From positions 32,142 to 96,141 of the forward strand of contig CAINNJ010000052.1 in the NCBI GenBank assembly GCA_903851195.1: a stretch of 64,000 bases of DNA, written 5' to 3'. The position numbers and the translations under genes are program-made. Below, one piece after another: positions 24,893 through 34,738 of this stretch. Below the pieces are notes generated by a model that ran no database searches, had not been told where the DNA came from, and saw only the letters and a list, made by a program, of their open reading frames with translations. How positions within the stretch are numbered: position 1 is the first letter of the stretch; each line of letters starts with the position of its first letter. Source of the stretch: an uncultured Acidobacteriia bacterium. GTDB lineage: Bacteria > Acidobacteriota > Terriglobia > Bryobacterales > Bryobacteraceae.

Positions 24893-27800
24893 CTACCGGA
24901 ACTGGCGTTTGTAGAAGAAGTTCACGCTGAAGATTCCGTTCTGGTCGCGCGTCGCCACCGCCGCCCACTGCGGATTCAGGGCCCACTCGATCTTGATGAT
25001 CTGTCCGTTGGGATCGTCAAGAGCCGAAGTGTAAGTGAAGGTCAGGTTGCTGGTAATTCGCTGCTGAAAGGTGAGCCGCGCGGTGGGAACCTGGGAGCCG
25101 GTGGTGAACGATGGGTCGATCTTGAGCTGCGTCACGCCGAAGACGCGCTGCAAACGCCCAGATACGGGATCCACCAGCGCTTTGCTGAGAAGCGCGGATT
25201 CGCCCCGCTGCTGGAAGGATTGCTCCGGGACCAGCGGCTGATTCGCCAGCACCGTAGGGTCGGAAGTCGGCGTGGAGCCCGCCGCGAGCAGGCCGACAAT
25301 CTCCTGAAACTGCAATGGCGGATCGGATGTGTAACTAAGATTCATGTTATCGATCGGCCCGGTGACGCGCAGCACCACATTCACGCCGCGCGCCTGCGTT
25401 TCCAGACTGATATCGAGCACCGGCTCAATGCGGTTGGGATTATAGAACGCGATGGATCCCGCGCTGATGGAGTAACTGGAACCGAAGAAGACTAACTGCC
25501 CTTCGCTGACCGTAACTCTGCCGAGAATTCCCGGATGCGAGGCGGTGCCGCGCACGGTCAGGTCCGCATTGGCCTGCAGATTCTCCGCGAGGGCAGCCTG
25601 CACGGCGAGGCCCGCGGTGGTGCGCACGCGGATATTCAGCCGCATGTTGTCGGTGATCGGCGAGGGCGCGGAAGGGGCCTGCACCGGTGTCGAAGCGGTG
25701 GACAGGATTGAGCCGATGTCGCTTTGCGGCGCGTAATTCAGCTGCTGGATATTGACGGTTCCCGAGAGAATGCTGTTTTGCGATGTGCCGTCGAGGCGCA
25801 CATCCGCTCCCGCCACCAGACTGACGCCGGGTTGCACGCGGATGCGTACACGGGTCGCTTTCGCGGCGAGGCCGAAGCGAATCACGTCGGAATAGCCGAC
25901 AAAGCCTGTTGCGCTGAGCTTGCCGCCGCCCGATTCGGCGGTCAGGTTGTTGATGGTCGCGTTGTTTCCGTTGAAGGAGATGACGCCGTTGGCGTTGGAA
26001 ATCCCGTTCGGCAGCCCGGTGTAGTTGAACGTGGCGTTCTGCAGCGTGAGTTGTCCGTTCACAAGCGGCTGCGACATGGTCCCGCCGATGGTTGTGGACG
26101 CGGCGATCCGGCCGGAAGAGTAAATATCGCGGTCGAACGAAGGGAGAATATCGAGATCGACGCTGGCGTTGGCGGTCAGGCTGAGCGTTTGCGCGGGGAG
26201 AGACGCGCTGCCGGAGATCTGCAGGTCGGTTTTGGCGCCGGCCAGATGAGCGCTCCGGATGCGAATCACGCCCCGTTCCACGGCTGCGGAGATCGCGCCC
26301 TGATTCGTGATGACAATCGGCGGCGCGCCGGGCCTGGCCGGAGCATTCAGGGCCAGACGGGTGATGTTGAAGCCGCCGTTCAGCTGGTCCGTTTTTCGCG
26401 CCGGGCCCTGCAGTTCGATGTCGCCATCCACCACGCCTTCGAAGCCGGCCAGTTGGCCCGCGGGCGGGCCGAGCAGGTCCCGCAGATGGCTGTAGGTCAC
26501 GTTGCGAAAATTCAGCCTGGCATCGAACGGGAAATCGCCGCGAAGTTGCGCGCTGCCCTGGCCGTGGATGGTGGAGGAGGCGAGGTTCGAATCCAGCACG
26601 ATGCTGACCCGGTCGCCCTGCGTGGTTTTCGCGGTCAGTCTGGCGTCGCCGAAATTCTTCCCCTGCGCCGAAATGCCGGTTGCTTCCACATTGGCGTCGA
26701 GCCGGCTGAATTCCACGTACGGCTCTTTTTCGCTGACCGACGCCGCGCCGCTGGCATCCAGTTGCAGAATGCCGCCAAGGCCGGGCCGCAGATTCCGCAC
26801 CGTGCGGAAGCGGGCGAGATCCAGCCGGTTACTCTTCACTGTGAAACGCGCGTCGCCCTGGGAAAGATTGCCCTGCGGGTGATCGAAGTGCGCGGTCGCA
26901 TCGATGCGCGACGGGCCGGTCACCACCTCGAGTTGCGGCACGTCGATGGCGCGGGCCGCATACGTGACACGCGCGTGGACCTGATCGAGCGGTTCGTCGT
27001 ACACCACCGCGCGGGTGAGACTCACATCCGCGCTGCCCTGCGGATTCGCGATAGTGCCGTTGAACTGCGCCGTGCCGGAGATCGTTCCACGCGCCGGGAT
27101 GTCTGTTTGCTTCGCGACGACCAGCACCCGTTCCAGCGCGAGGTTCGCGATATTGGCGCTGGCCGTGGTGGGGTAGTCGGCGGTCAGCTGCGTGGTTCCG
27201 GTGAGGCGAATCGCGGAGCCGGCGAAGTCGGAATCCGCATGGAAACTAACAGCCTGCCCGCTGGTTTGGGCGGCAGCGGTCAGGTTGCCATAGTTCTGGC
27301 CCTGGTAAGTTACGCCCCGTGCCGCGACATCCGCGTTCACGTTCGTGAGAAGGAATTCGCTCGTCTTCGGTGTGGGTGCGGTCAGGTTGCCCGTGATATC
27401 GGCATTGATGCGCACCGTGCCACCCGCCGCCAGATCTTTCATCCGAAGCTGCGCGAGATCCACCGGATTGGTTTGCAGGTGGGCATGCACCTGGCCGGTG
27501 GTGAAGCTGTCGGCGGGATGACGAAACTCGGCTGTGAGATCGGCGCGACCGCTGCCCGCCTGCAGGAAAGCGGCCGGGATGGTGGCGAGTTGCTCGGTCA
27601 GCAAGACCTGCGCCTGCGCCCGATCGAATGCCACGCCATCGAGTGTTCCCCCGGCGCTCTGGACGTCGATCCGGCCCTGCGGATTGCCCACCGTGCCCTG
27701 CACGTGAGCGGACGCCGTGAGAGCGCCGGAATAGCCGGCCGGCGTGCCCCCTGCGAGCGCCACCACGTCCGCCAGATCGCCGTTGCGAACAGAAATATCC

Positions 27801-29722
27801 GCGGCGACCGGCGCGCGAGGCAACGCCTTCCAGTTCCGCAGGCCCACCGACGCGTTGAACTGCGTCTGCATGGCACTTCGCACCAGGTTGCCGTTGCGCA
27901 CGGCAGCGCCGGATTCCGAGGCGCCCAGATCCGCCGCGAGCGAGTCGAACTGCCGGCCTTCCACACTGAAGCGGCCCGTGGCCAGGTGGCCTTCAAACCG
28001 GGGCGTAGTGAGGCTGCCGGTGACGATCCCGCTGAGTTTGAACTCACTGGCAAGCGCGATCTGCACGGGTGGCTTATCGGGCGACAGGGCGCTGGTCAGG
28101 TCCGTCAGATCACGGCTGGTCAGTTCCACGCTGAGTTGCCGGTTGAGCGAGCCGTTCAGCGACAGACGGGTATGGGGCAGGACGAGCGACGAATCGCCCA
28201 GCGTCAGACTATCGGCGGCCCCGTTGTAGTTTGCGTTGATTCGCCCGGTGAGCGGCACGCCCTTCCGTCCCGGTGCGATAGCGAGCCGGGTTTCCGCCGC
28301 GATGCCCTTCGTTCCCGGCGCGGAGAGATCACCTGAAGCCTTGATGTTGCCGGAAAGAACGCCATCGTACGGGAGGCTGGCGCCGAATTCCTGCAGGCCG
28401 TGCTGCAGGTCGAGACCGCGCAGATTCCCGTCGAAGGTATAACGTTTGAAGTCTTCGAGCGAAGCATTGGCCAGCAGTTCACCGCCGAACGCGCTGAGCT
28501 TCAGGCCGTTCAGCCGCAGGAAATGCGGATCCGCCTCAACGGCCGATAAAAGATTGATATTCGAAATGCGGCGAGTCCCCTGGCGGAACGAAACGCGCTT
28601 CGCTTCTATATTCCCGTTCACGCGGTAGTTATTCGCGGAATCCAGGCTGGCGTTGCCGTTCATATTCACAACGCCTTCGGGCTGCGCGGCGACGCCGAAC
28701 ATCCGCCCGAGTTCACCCAGCGCGAGTTGGGTGCGGAAGGCGAGCGAACCGTTGCCTTTTGGATCTTTCAGCGTGCCGGACGCTTCCACGCTCGATTGAC
28801 CGAAGGTGGCGCGAAGTCCCGTAACCTGAATGGCATCACCCGCGATAACGGCGTTCGCGTCGAGGTCGATGCGGGATGGCCCGCGGGAGTTCCGCGGCGG
28901 TGTCAGATTCGCGAGGTTCTCCACATCGGAAACCGCGATGTAGCCGGTCAGATGGCCGGAGATTTTCGGATCTCTTATGTTCGCTACGGAACCGTTCAGT
29001 ACGATCCTGGAAACCGGCGTGGCAATTGAGGCATTGCGGAAATCAATCCGGTCGCGCTGCATCGCCACGGGCAAACTGATTTCCAGACGGACCGGCGTGC
29101 TGCGTCCGGAAACCACGTAAATCGGTTCCATGCCGAGTTGCCCCTGGTAGCCGCGCGTCAGCGTGTTCCATGCCAACTGCGCACGCAGATTATTTCCCTG
29201 GATATTCAGCGACTGTTTGCGGGAATCCAGGCTCAACAGTCCGTTCGAGAGATTGAAGTGACCGACCTGAAGATCCACTACGGTTTCGAGCGCGGTCCTA
29301 TTCGACGTGGATTTCTCACGCGGCTCGGGAATGTTCGTGCTGCCGTCCGCCAGAACAATTACGTTTACCTCTGGCCGCTCCACGCGCAGAGCCTGAATAT
29401 CCAGCAAATGGCTGAAGCCGGTCAACAGGCGAATATTGATTTGCGCTCTCGCGATTCGCACGAACGGCGCGGCGCCCGCCGGCTCTTTTCCGTGGATCAC
29501 GAATCCCGTCACTACCGCTTCGAGCTTCCACGGGTCCAGCGCGAGCGAGCCCAGTTCCACCCGTCCGCCTGTGCCTTGCTCCGTCGCTGTAATGATCTTT
29601 TCCCGAACGTAATTGCGAAACCCTTCCGTGGGGATAATCAGAACGACAGCAAGGAACAGGAGAACGACAACACTGACGATCGCGATAAGAACGTTCCGGA
29701 TAATCCTGGCTCTGCGACTCAC
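24893..29722 (-). CDS. tamB: Translocation and assembly module protein TamB (DUF490/AsmA-like)
   Basis: Giant periplasm-spanning beta-helical protein that works with TamA/Omp85 in outer-membrane protein insertion or phospholipid transport. One N-terminal membrane anchor (~10-30, NVLIAIVSVVVLLFLAVVLI), an AsmA-like start (GGRVELGSLALDPWKLEAVV), then >1400 residues of repeating amphipathic strands. The C-terminal DUF490 domain has VQAALAENLQANADLTVRGT, then LQFQEIVGLLAAG. 1609 aa, longer than E. coli TamB (1259) but common in acidobacteria. The ATG at 29722 overlaps the SurA-like gene stop by 4 nt, and the Omp85 gene precedes that one, so the three are a translational unit. Confidence 0.93.
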   Translation of the reverse strand: MSRRARIIRNVLIAIVSVVVLLFLAVVLIIPTEGFRNYVREKIITATEQGTGGRVELGSLALDPWKLEAVVTGFVIHGKEPAGAAPFVRIARAQINIRLLTGFSHLLDIQALRVERPEVNVIVLADGSTNIPEPREKSTSNRTALETVVDLQVGHFNLSNGLLSLDSRKQSLNIQGNNLRAQLAWNTLTRGYQGQLGMEPIYVVSGRSTPVRLEISLPVAMQRDRIDFRNASIATPVSRIVLNGSVANIRDPKISGHLTGYIAVSDVENLANLTPPRNSRGPSRIDLDANAVIAGDAIQVTGLRATFGQSSVEASGTLKDPKGNGSLAFRTQLALGELGRMFGVAAQPEGVVNMNGNASLDSANNYRVNGNIEAKRVSFRQGTRRISNINLLSAVEADPHFLRLNGLKLSAFGGELLANASLEDFKRYTFDGNLRGLDLQHGLQEFGASLPYDGVLSGNIKASGDLSAPGTKGIAAETRLAIAPGRKGVPLTGRINANYNGAADSLTLGDSSLVLPHTRLSLNGSLNRQLSVELTSRDLTDLTSALSPDKPPVQIALASEFKLSGIVTGSLTTPRFEGHLATGRFSVEGRQFDSLAADLGASESGAAVRNGNLVRSAMQTQFNASVGLRNWKALPRAPVAADISVRNGDLADVVALAGGTPAGYSGALTASAHVQGTVGNPQGRIDVQSAGGTLDGVAFDRAQAQVLLTEQLATIPAAFLQAGSGRADLTAEFRHPADSFTTGQVHAHLQTNPVDLAQLRMKDLAAGGTVRINADITGNLTAPTPKTSEFLLTNVNADVAARGVTYQGQNYGNLTAAAQTSGQAVSFHADSDFAGSAIRLTGTTQLTADYPTTASANIANLALERVLVVAKQTDIPARGTISGTAQFNGTIANPQGSADVSLTRAVVYDEPLDQVHARVTYAARAIDVPQLEVVTGPSRIDATAHFDHPQGNLSQGDARFTVKSNRLDLARFRTVRNLRPGLGGILQLDASGAASVSEKEPYVEFSRLDANVEATGISAQGKNFGDARLTAKTTQGDRVSIVLDSNLASSTIHGQGSAQLRGDFPFDARLNFRNVTYSHLRDLLGPPAGQLAGFEGVVDGDIELQGPARKTDQLNGGFNITRLALNAPARPGAPPIVITNQGAISAAVERGVIRIRSAHLAGAKTDLQISGSASLPAQTLSLTANASVDLDILPSFDRDIYSSGRIAASTTIGGTMSQPLVNGQLTLQNATFNYTGLPNGISNANGVISFNGNNATINNLTAESGGGKLSATGFVGYSDVIRFGLAAKATRVRIRVQPGVSLVAGADVRLDGTSQNSILSGTVNIQQLNYAPQSDIGSILSTASTPVQAPSAPSPITDNMRLNIRVRTTAGLAVQAALAENLQANADLTVRGTASHPGILGRVTVSEGQLVFFGSSYSISAGSIAFYNPNRIEPVLDISLETQARGVNVVLRVTGPIDNMNLSYTSDPPLQFQEIVGLLAAGSTPTSDPTVLANQPLVPEQSFQQRGESALLSKALVDPVSGRLQRVFGVTQLKIDPSFTTGSQVPTARLTFQQRITSNLTFTYTSALDDPNGQIIKIEWALNPQWAAVATRDQNGIFSVNFFYKRQFR

Positions 29723-30357
29723 TGAAAAGCTCCTTCGCGGAATTCCACATGGCCGGCCTTTCGAGTACTGTCGAGCCAGGCTTCGAACTGTTCATTGACT
29801 CGCTGTCCAATCAGCAATTCCCGGATTTTTGGCTCCAGCGATTCCGGGCTGCTGCCGGCGCCCCATTGCCGCCGAAGCTCATTCCGGTGCTGGTCATAAT
29901 AGGCGTTAATCTCATCGCCGGTCACATTCACGCCCGCGCGGAATCGCTGATCGATATAACGGAGCACCGTGAGCTGCCACAACAACTGCGCGGTCAGTTG
30001 TTCCTGAGTCAGCCCGTAACGTTGGAGCGTCTGATTCAGGCGCGTATCCGAACCCGCGAACCGTTCCTGCCGGATCTGTTTGAGCATGGTCTGCGCATCG
30101 GAATCGGAGGCCCGCCGATACTGGCCCGTTACAATCTCATCGCGAATTAAGGCCTGATCTACCAGGCGATCCGCCGCCTTCCGCCTCGCTTGTGGCGTCA
30201 TCGACAGCGGCTCGGAATTCAGGAAACTGGTAACGCGGAGATCCCGTTCGATATCGCTCGCCTTGATGACATGCTTGCCGACCACCACGGCCACCCTGTC
30301 GATCACCACCGCGGCCTGTACAATTCCCGGACACATCAGCAGAAGCAGCACCCGCAT
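29719..30357 (-). CDS. SurA-like periplasmic chaperone (no parvulin domain)
   Basis: Exported protein resembling the N-terminal chaperone domain of SurA. The ATG at 30357 shares one base with the Omp85 stop (TGATG) and starts the signal peptide [15 protein letters not shown]. Residues VVIDRVAVVVGKHVIKASDI are the SurA_N signature, followed by helices (RRKAADRLVDQALIRDEI, LTQEQLTAQLLWQLTVLRYI). At 212 aa it stops before any PPIase domain. Its position between an Omp85 protein and TamB supports a role in handing outer-membrane proteins to that machinery, which is inference from context. Confidence 0.86.
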   Translation of the reverse strand: MRVLLLLMCPGIVQAAVVIDRVAVVVGKHVIKASDIERDLRVTSFLNSEPLSMTPQARRKAADRLVDQALIRDEIVTGQYRRASDSDAQTMLKQIRQERFAGSDTRLNQTLQRYGLTQEQLTAQLLWQLTVLRYIDQRFRAGVNVTGDEINAYYDQHRNELRRQWGAGSSPESLEPKIRELLIGQRVNEQFEAWLDSTRKAGHVEFREGAFQ

Positions 30358-33300
30358 CAGAACGTCTGCCCTATGGAGAAGAAGAACTGGAAGTGACTGA
30401 CATTCTGCCGGGTGACCTGACAGAAGGGTTGTTGCAGGGATACCGGATCGTTGGGGTTGCAACGGAGCAGTTGCTGCGGGGTGCCGGCAAAGCCTTCATA
30501 AGAAGGCGGGTTGATGCTGTATGCGAGATCGGCGCGGACCGGTCCGATGGGTGTCTTGTATCGAACGCCGAATCCGGCCGCGTGCACCATGTAATTAAAA
30601 TCCTGAAGGTTCGACTGCCGGAACCGGAAGGACAGATCGCTCAGTGAACTGAACACGTTTCCCATGTCATGAAAGAACACGCCCTGAATGTTGTCTCCGA
30701 GCAGCGGGAAGCGCAGTTCGACGTTATTGAACAACAGGGCATTGCCGCCGATGGGGAATCCGGTCGCCTGCGACGTGGGTCCGCCGGGCACCAGAGGAGC
30801 ACCAGTGTCGCGCGGGCCCGCCTGATTGAACGGGAACGCTCGAAGGGAGTCCGCGCCGCCGCCATAAAACCGTTCCGGCAGCGGAACCGACTGTTCCGCC
30901 GAGAGACCAGCGGGCGCGGCGAACGGCGCGATAATGCCGAACCGGGTCTGCCGCGCGAGGACGATATTATTTGTCAGCCGATAATAGGTTGCGTTACGCA
31001 ACAGAACGCGGCCGAAACTTCTTTGCGAGCCGAGATATTTACTGGCCAGGCCAATATCGAAAGTGTTGAATATCCCGCGGTGGGGATTCGTCGAGCTGTC
31101 GCGCCGGTCCTGCACCAGATTCGCCGAAAAGATTCCGATACGCAGCGCCTGCGTAAGTTGCGGTATCAGCAGCACCGGGATAATCACGTTGCTCACTCCC
31201 ACGCGCCGGTAAGAGAACCGCATCAGCCCGGTGAGTGATTTTGAAAATGTCTGCGAAACCTGCACGGAGCCTTCCGCTCTCTCGGACGCGAAGGTTCGAA
31301 CGTCGAGCGTCTTGTCATACACCAGCGAGTAACTGATGCTTCGCCCTTCCAGATTCCGGAAGCGGGGCTGCAGGTAGTTCAGAGAACCGAGCTTCTCCAG
31401 AGTCGAATAAGCGGCCCGAAGACTGACGGTGTGACCGATACCCAGAAAGTTCAGACGGGAAACATCGAAAGAGACCTGCGGACTGAAACCAGTGGAGCCG
31501 CCTGGCGATCCCAGGCTCTGCGAACTCGGCTGCCCGAAGCGCGCCACCTGTGCGCCCAAACCGACTGCCACTGAATAGCGGTTGGCTTCCTCAATGCTGT
31601 ACAGAACGTATTTGAAGCCGGTCTCGCCTTCGGGATTCTGAATAGCCGTATCGACGCGTGCGAAGATGCCCAAATCGTAAAGACTCTTCTGAATATCGGT
31701 TTCCTGCACCGGCGACAGGGGATCGCCGGGCTTGAGAGTGATTGCACGATCCACCAGCGAGCGGCGCGTGGTGCGCAGACCCGAGATCTTCACGTCCCTC
31801 ACAAACTGAGGGCTGCCTTCCGTCACCGTATACAACACAGTGACGTGTTGGGCAGCCGTGGCCGGCTTCCAGTCCACGGCTACGGTCGCCGCGGGATAGC
31901 CGCGCTCATTGTAATAAGTGAGAATCGCGTTCCTGTCCGCAGCCAGGCTCACTTCGGAAAACGGTTGCCCCACCGCGGAGGATACGCGGGAAGTCACGTC
32001 TCCGCGGCGTGACTCCGCCATCCCATCGACTTTCAGATCCTCTACCAGCCACTGCGTGCCTTCGTTGATGTTGACGGTAACCGAGACATTCCCCGCCTTG
32101 CCGCGATAGTTCCGGTCCACCGAGAAAGATACTTTCGCATCCCGGAAGCCATTGGCTTTGTAGAGCTCTGTAATATTCTCCTCATCCTTGCGCTGAAAGG
32201 CCCCGCTGTAACGGCCGCGCCGAAGACTAAGGGAAGAGGGCTGCGTGAACATTCGCTCGCGAATTGTTTCCATGTTGAAGTAGCGGTTGCCGGCCACTTC
32301 CACATGAGCAACCCTGAACCGCTCGCCCCGGGAGATTGCGTACGTGATCACTTCGGAATCGTTCGGAGACGGAGTACCCTGCGGCGCCTGAATGCGGAAG
32401 TCGACATCGGCGTCGTAATAGCCCTGGCTCTGGAAATAATCGAGAAGGTTCCGCCTGCCCTCGACCAGCAGGTCGGTATCCACGGAGTGCTCGGTATACA
32501 CGGGAACATACCGTTTTAAAATTTTGTTCGGCACCCTCGTTTCCGCCGCCCGGATCTGCACTTTCGGACCGGCGTTAATATTGAGCGTTGGGGTGACACG
32601 GCGCCTGGCGGGATCGTAGTCGAGCTTTTCCACATCCACGGACGCCATCAGCCGGTCCTGCTTTTGATATTTTTCGCGGATTGCCTGAACGCCCCGGCGC
32701 GTTTGCCCGCTGGTGACATAGCGCCAGATATGCACAACCCTGTAGCGCCATCCCGTAGCCCGCAGAATCGCGTCGTCGGACAGCAAGGGACTGCCCTCAA
32801 TCACCGGCATCGCATATTTCGCGCGCTTTCCTTTGTCGACGCCGAAAATAATAAAAGCCTGTTGCCCGTCCGCCGAATGTTCCACGCGGGGAGCAACGGC
32901 GGCTTCGTAGAGGCCATTAAAGCGAAAGAGATTTTTCAGACTATCCGTGGCGCGCGTGAGATCAGCCTCTTCGAAAGGCGCGCCTAGCGTAAACTGTGCC
33001 GTGCTGGTCAGTTCGCCCCGATTGGGCGGCGACGCGATCTTTCCCTCCACGTCCACCCCGCCCACGAACCACTTCTGCTGCGTCACAAAGCGGATTCTCA
33101 CGCCATCCGGGGCATCTTCGGCTTCTACAGAGATATCGGCGTAGCGGCCGGTCGCGAAAAGGCCGTCGATGGAACGGGCGACGTCATCGGCCCGCAAAGG
33201 CTCGCCAGTTCGCAAGACCTGCGCGCGTTTCAGATCTTTTGGATGAAGGACATCCGGAGCCGTGTACTGGATATCGACAATCGTCCTTCCCTCAAATCGC

Positions 33301-33380
33301 CCGGTCTGAGAATAGGCGGGGAAACGCAGGAGCGGCAGCAGGACGGCGCAGAAGCGAAGGGCTCTGGTGAGGTTCTTCAT
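30357..33380 (-). CDS. Omp85-family outer-membrane assembly protein (BamA/TamA-like)
   Basis: Outer-membrane beta-barrel with N-terminal POTRA domains that inserts other proteins into the membrane. Signal peptide 1-24; then POTRA domains ~33-620 (motifs such as [47 protein letters not shown]) and a 16-strand barrel to the C-terminus, ending FFFSIGQTF with terminal Phe. The usual VRGF/Y motif of the L6 loop reads SLRAF here (in [11 protein letters not shown]), with Gly replaced by Ala. 1007 aa with more POTRA sequence than TamA (three POTRAs). It overlaps the YihY-like gene by 4 nt and the SurA-like gene by 1 nt. Because of its tamB neighbour, a TamA role is more likely than the essential BamA role. 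Confidence 0.92.
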   Translation of the reverse strand: MKNLTRALRFCAVLLPLLRFPAYSQTGRFEGRTIVDIQYTAPDVLHPKDLKRAQVLRTGEPLRADDVARSIDGLFATGRYADISVEAEDAPDGVRIRFVTQQKWFVGGVDVEGKIASPPNRGELTSTAQFTLGAPFEEADLTRATDSLKNLFRFNGLYEAAVAPRVEHSADGQQAFIIFGVDKGKRAKYAMPVIEGSPLLSDDAILRATGWRYRVVHIWRYVTSGQTRRGVQAIREKYQKQDRLMASVDVEKLDYDPARRRVTPTLNINAGPKVQIRAAETRVPNKILKRYVPVYTEHSVDTDLLVEGRRNLLDYFQSQGYYDADVDFRIQAPQGTPSPNDSEVITYAISRGERFRVAHVEVAGNRYFNMETIRERMFTQPSSLSLRRGRYSGAFQRKDEENITELYKANGFRDAKVSFSVDRNYRGKAGNVSVTVNINEGTQWLVEDLKVDGMAESRRGDVTSRVSSAVGQPFSEVSLAADRNAILTYYNERGYPAATVAVDWKPATAAQHVTVLYTVTEGSPQFVRDVKISGLRTTRRSLVDRAITLKPGDPLSPVQETDIQKSLYDLGIFARVDTAIQNPEGETGFKYVLYSIEEANRYSVAVGLGAQVARFGQPSSQSLGSPGGSTGFSPQVSFDVSRLNFLGIGHTVSLRAAYSTLEKLGSLNYLQPRFRNLEGRSISYSLVYDKTLDVRTFASERAEGSVQVSQTFSKSLTGLMRFSYRRVGVSNVIIPVLLIPQLTQALRIGIFSANLVQDRRDSSTNPHRGIFNTFDIGLASKYLGSQRSFGRVLLRNATYYRLTNNIVLARQTRFGIIAPFAAPAGLSAEQSVPLPERFYGGGADSLRAFPFNQAGPRDTGAPLVPGGPTSQATGFPIGGNALLFNNVELRFPLLGDNIQGVFFHDMGNVFSSLSDLSFRFRQSNLQDFNYMVHAAGFGVRYKTPIGPVRADLAYSINPPSYEGFAGTPQQLLRCNPNDPVSLQQPFCQVTRQNVSHFQFFFSIGQTF

Positions 33381-34297
33381 TTTCGGGCGAACGGCCGGGC
33401 CGTTTTCACTGGCTGGCGGCCGATTGGTGGAGCACTTACAATTCCATCTTTCATGTCTTGAGGATTCGAACGGCTATGCCGGGCACACTCGCGAGTAAAC
33501 TCAGCGCCGTACAGAAAGATCTGGGCGGAATAATACAACCAAACCAACAATGCAACGAGGGATCCGGCGGCTCCATAGGGCGACGCCACTCCCGCCTTTC
33601 CCAAATACAGACCGATGAGAAACCGGCCGATGCCGAAGAGAACCGCGGTCACCACCGAACCCATCGCGACTTCGCGCCACTCCACGCGTACGTCCGGAAT
33701 CAGACGGTAAATCAACGCGAAGAGAAAGACGGTGGCCAGAAAGGTAATCACCGCGTTCAGACCTTCCAGCACAGGCGAGGGCATCGTAATCAGAGATCCT
33801 CCCCATGAACCCGCTGCGTGAATAAAAACACTGCAGATAAGACTCAGAATGAGCAGGAAGCCCGAACCCAGCACCATGGCGAACGAGAAGAAGCGTTCCC
33901 GAATCATGCTTCCGAGACCCGACCCCTGTGCCGCGGGAGCGTCCCAAATGTAATTCAGAGTACCTCGCAATTCCACGAACACACCCGACGCGCCGATCAT
34001 CAGGGTAAGACAGCCCAGAATCGTAGCGCCTATTCCGGAAGCCGGACGGTCGGCGGACTTCAGAATCGCCTGCACGGCGGATGCGGCCTGATCCCCGATC
34101 ACGTCGCGAACCTGCCAGAATATCTGGCCGCGCACAGCATCCCGGCCGAACAGAAAGCCACATAACGCGACGATCAGCACCAGCGCGGGCGCCAGGGAGA
34201 GCACCGTATAAAAGGCGAGGGCAGCGCCGAGGCGGGGAGCGTTGTGATCCGACCACTTCACCGCAGCTTCTTTGAACAAAGCCGCTTTTAATTTCAT
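33377..34297 (-). CDS. YihY/BrkB family inner-membrane protein (paralogue 2)
   Basis: Polytopic membrane protein of unsettled function. Family marks: [20 protein letters not shown] (~24-43), [20 protein letters not shown] (~101-120), [20 protein letters not shown] (~244-263) and LYGAEFTRE. 306 aa, six hydrophobic segments, basic tail. ATG at 34297 has a weak AGGG upstream. It is the first gene of the overlapping run with the Omp85, SurA-like and TamB genes (ATGA overlap with Omp85). This coupling suggests a role in envelope biogenesis. Paralogue 1 at 18933-19805 is only distantly similar. Confidence 0.91.
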   Translation of the reverse strand: MKLKAALFKEAAVKWSDHNAPRLGAALAFYTVLSLAPALVLIVALCGFLFGRDAVRGQIFWQVRDVIGDQAASAVQAILKSADRPASGIGATILGCLTLMIGASGVFVELRGTLNYIWDAPAAQGSGLGSMIRERFFSFAMVLGSGFLLILSLICSVFIHAAGSWGGSLITMPSPVLEGLNAVITFLATVFLFALIYRLIPDVRVEWREVAMGSVVTAVLFGIGRFLIGLYLGKAGVASPYGAAGSLVALLVWLYYSAQIFLYGAEFTRECARHSRSNPQDMKDGIVSAPPIGRQPVKTARPFARK

Positions 34298-34393
34298 GGG
34301 AGCCCTGCAGGCAGCACATTCCTGGCCAAAGAATGCGAAACAGAATCCGACTGGTCATTTACATGCATTGCGTCCCCGGCAGGGGATAGAAGT

Positions 34394-34660
34394 ATGTTGC
34401 GCTCGCTATTCAGTTCCTTCTTCGGCTGTTCCCACCAGAGAACGACCTTTCCTTTGACTCTGACTAACACCTCCCGTACTGCCGGCGACACGCCGCCATC
34501 ACGCCGCAAGCGCACCTATGTAGTGTGCCTCGATTGCGGCGGGGAGTTTGAATACAACTGGCGGGACATGCGCGTGAATGCGACGGCACCGCAAGCTGAG
34601 AAACGTAAGCTTCCCCACTTTCACACGCCCGGGGACGCATCTCTTCCGAACACACGCTAG
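34394..34660 (+). CDS. Small CxxC protein, possible zinc ribbon, acidobacterial family
   Basis: An 88-aa protein of unknown function. It begins MLRSLFSSFFGCSHQRTTFP and has the core TYVVCLDCGGEFEYNWRDM, where C-x2-C plus the upstream Cys-His (GCSH) could bind a metal. I recall similar short proteins with this core from acidobacterial genomes, but no function. GGGG at 34381-34384 ahead of the ATG gives a fair ribosome site. The promoter must lie in the 96-bp gap shared with the divergent YihY-like gene. Gap 34661-34738 after it holds a TATACA box at 34693-34698 and nothing else recognised. Confidence 0.72.
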   Translation: MLRSLFSSFFGCSHQRTTFPLTLTNTSRTAGDTPPSRRKRTYVVCLDCGGEFEYNWRDMRVNATAPQAEKRKLPHFHTPGDASLPNTR

Positions 34661-34738
34661 ATCCTGCTTATCAAAACGAACGAAAGCGCTACTATACAGG
34701 ACCGCTCTCTTATTGGTTCTTAAACTGCAGTACGAGCG

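Noticed and set aside
25724..28336. 870-codon open frame opposite tamB
   Set aside because: Arg/His-rich translation without domains; tamB is clear on the other strand.
24900..29700. Internal repeats of tamB as a CRISPR-like or DNA repeat array
   Set aside because: The repetition is at protein level (beta-strand pattern); no regular DNA repeat was seen.
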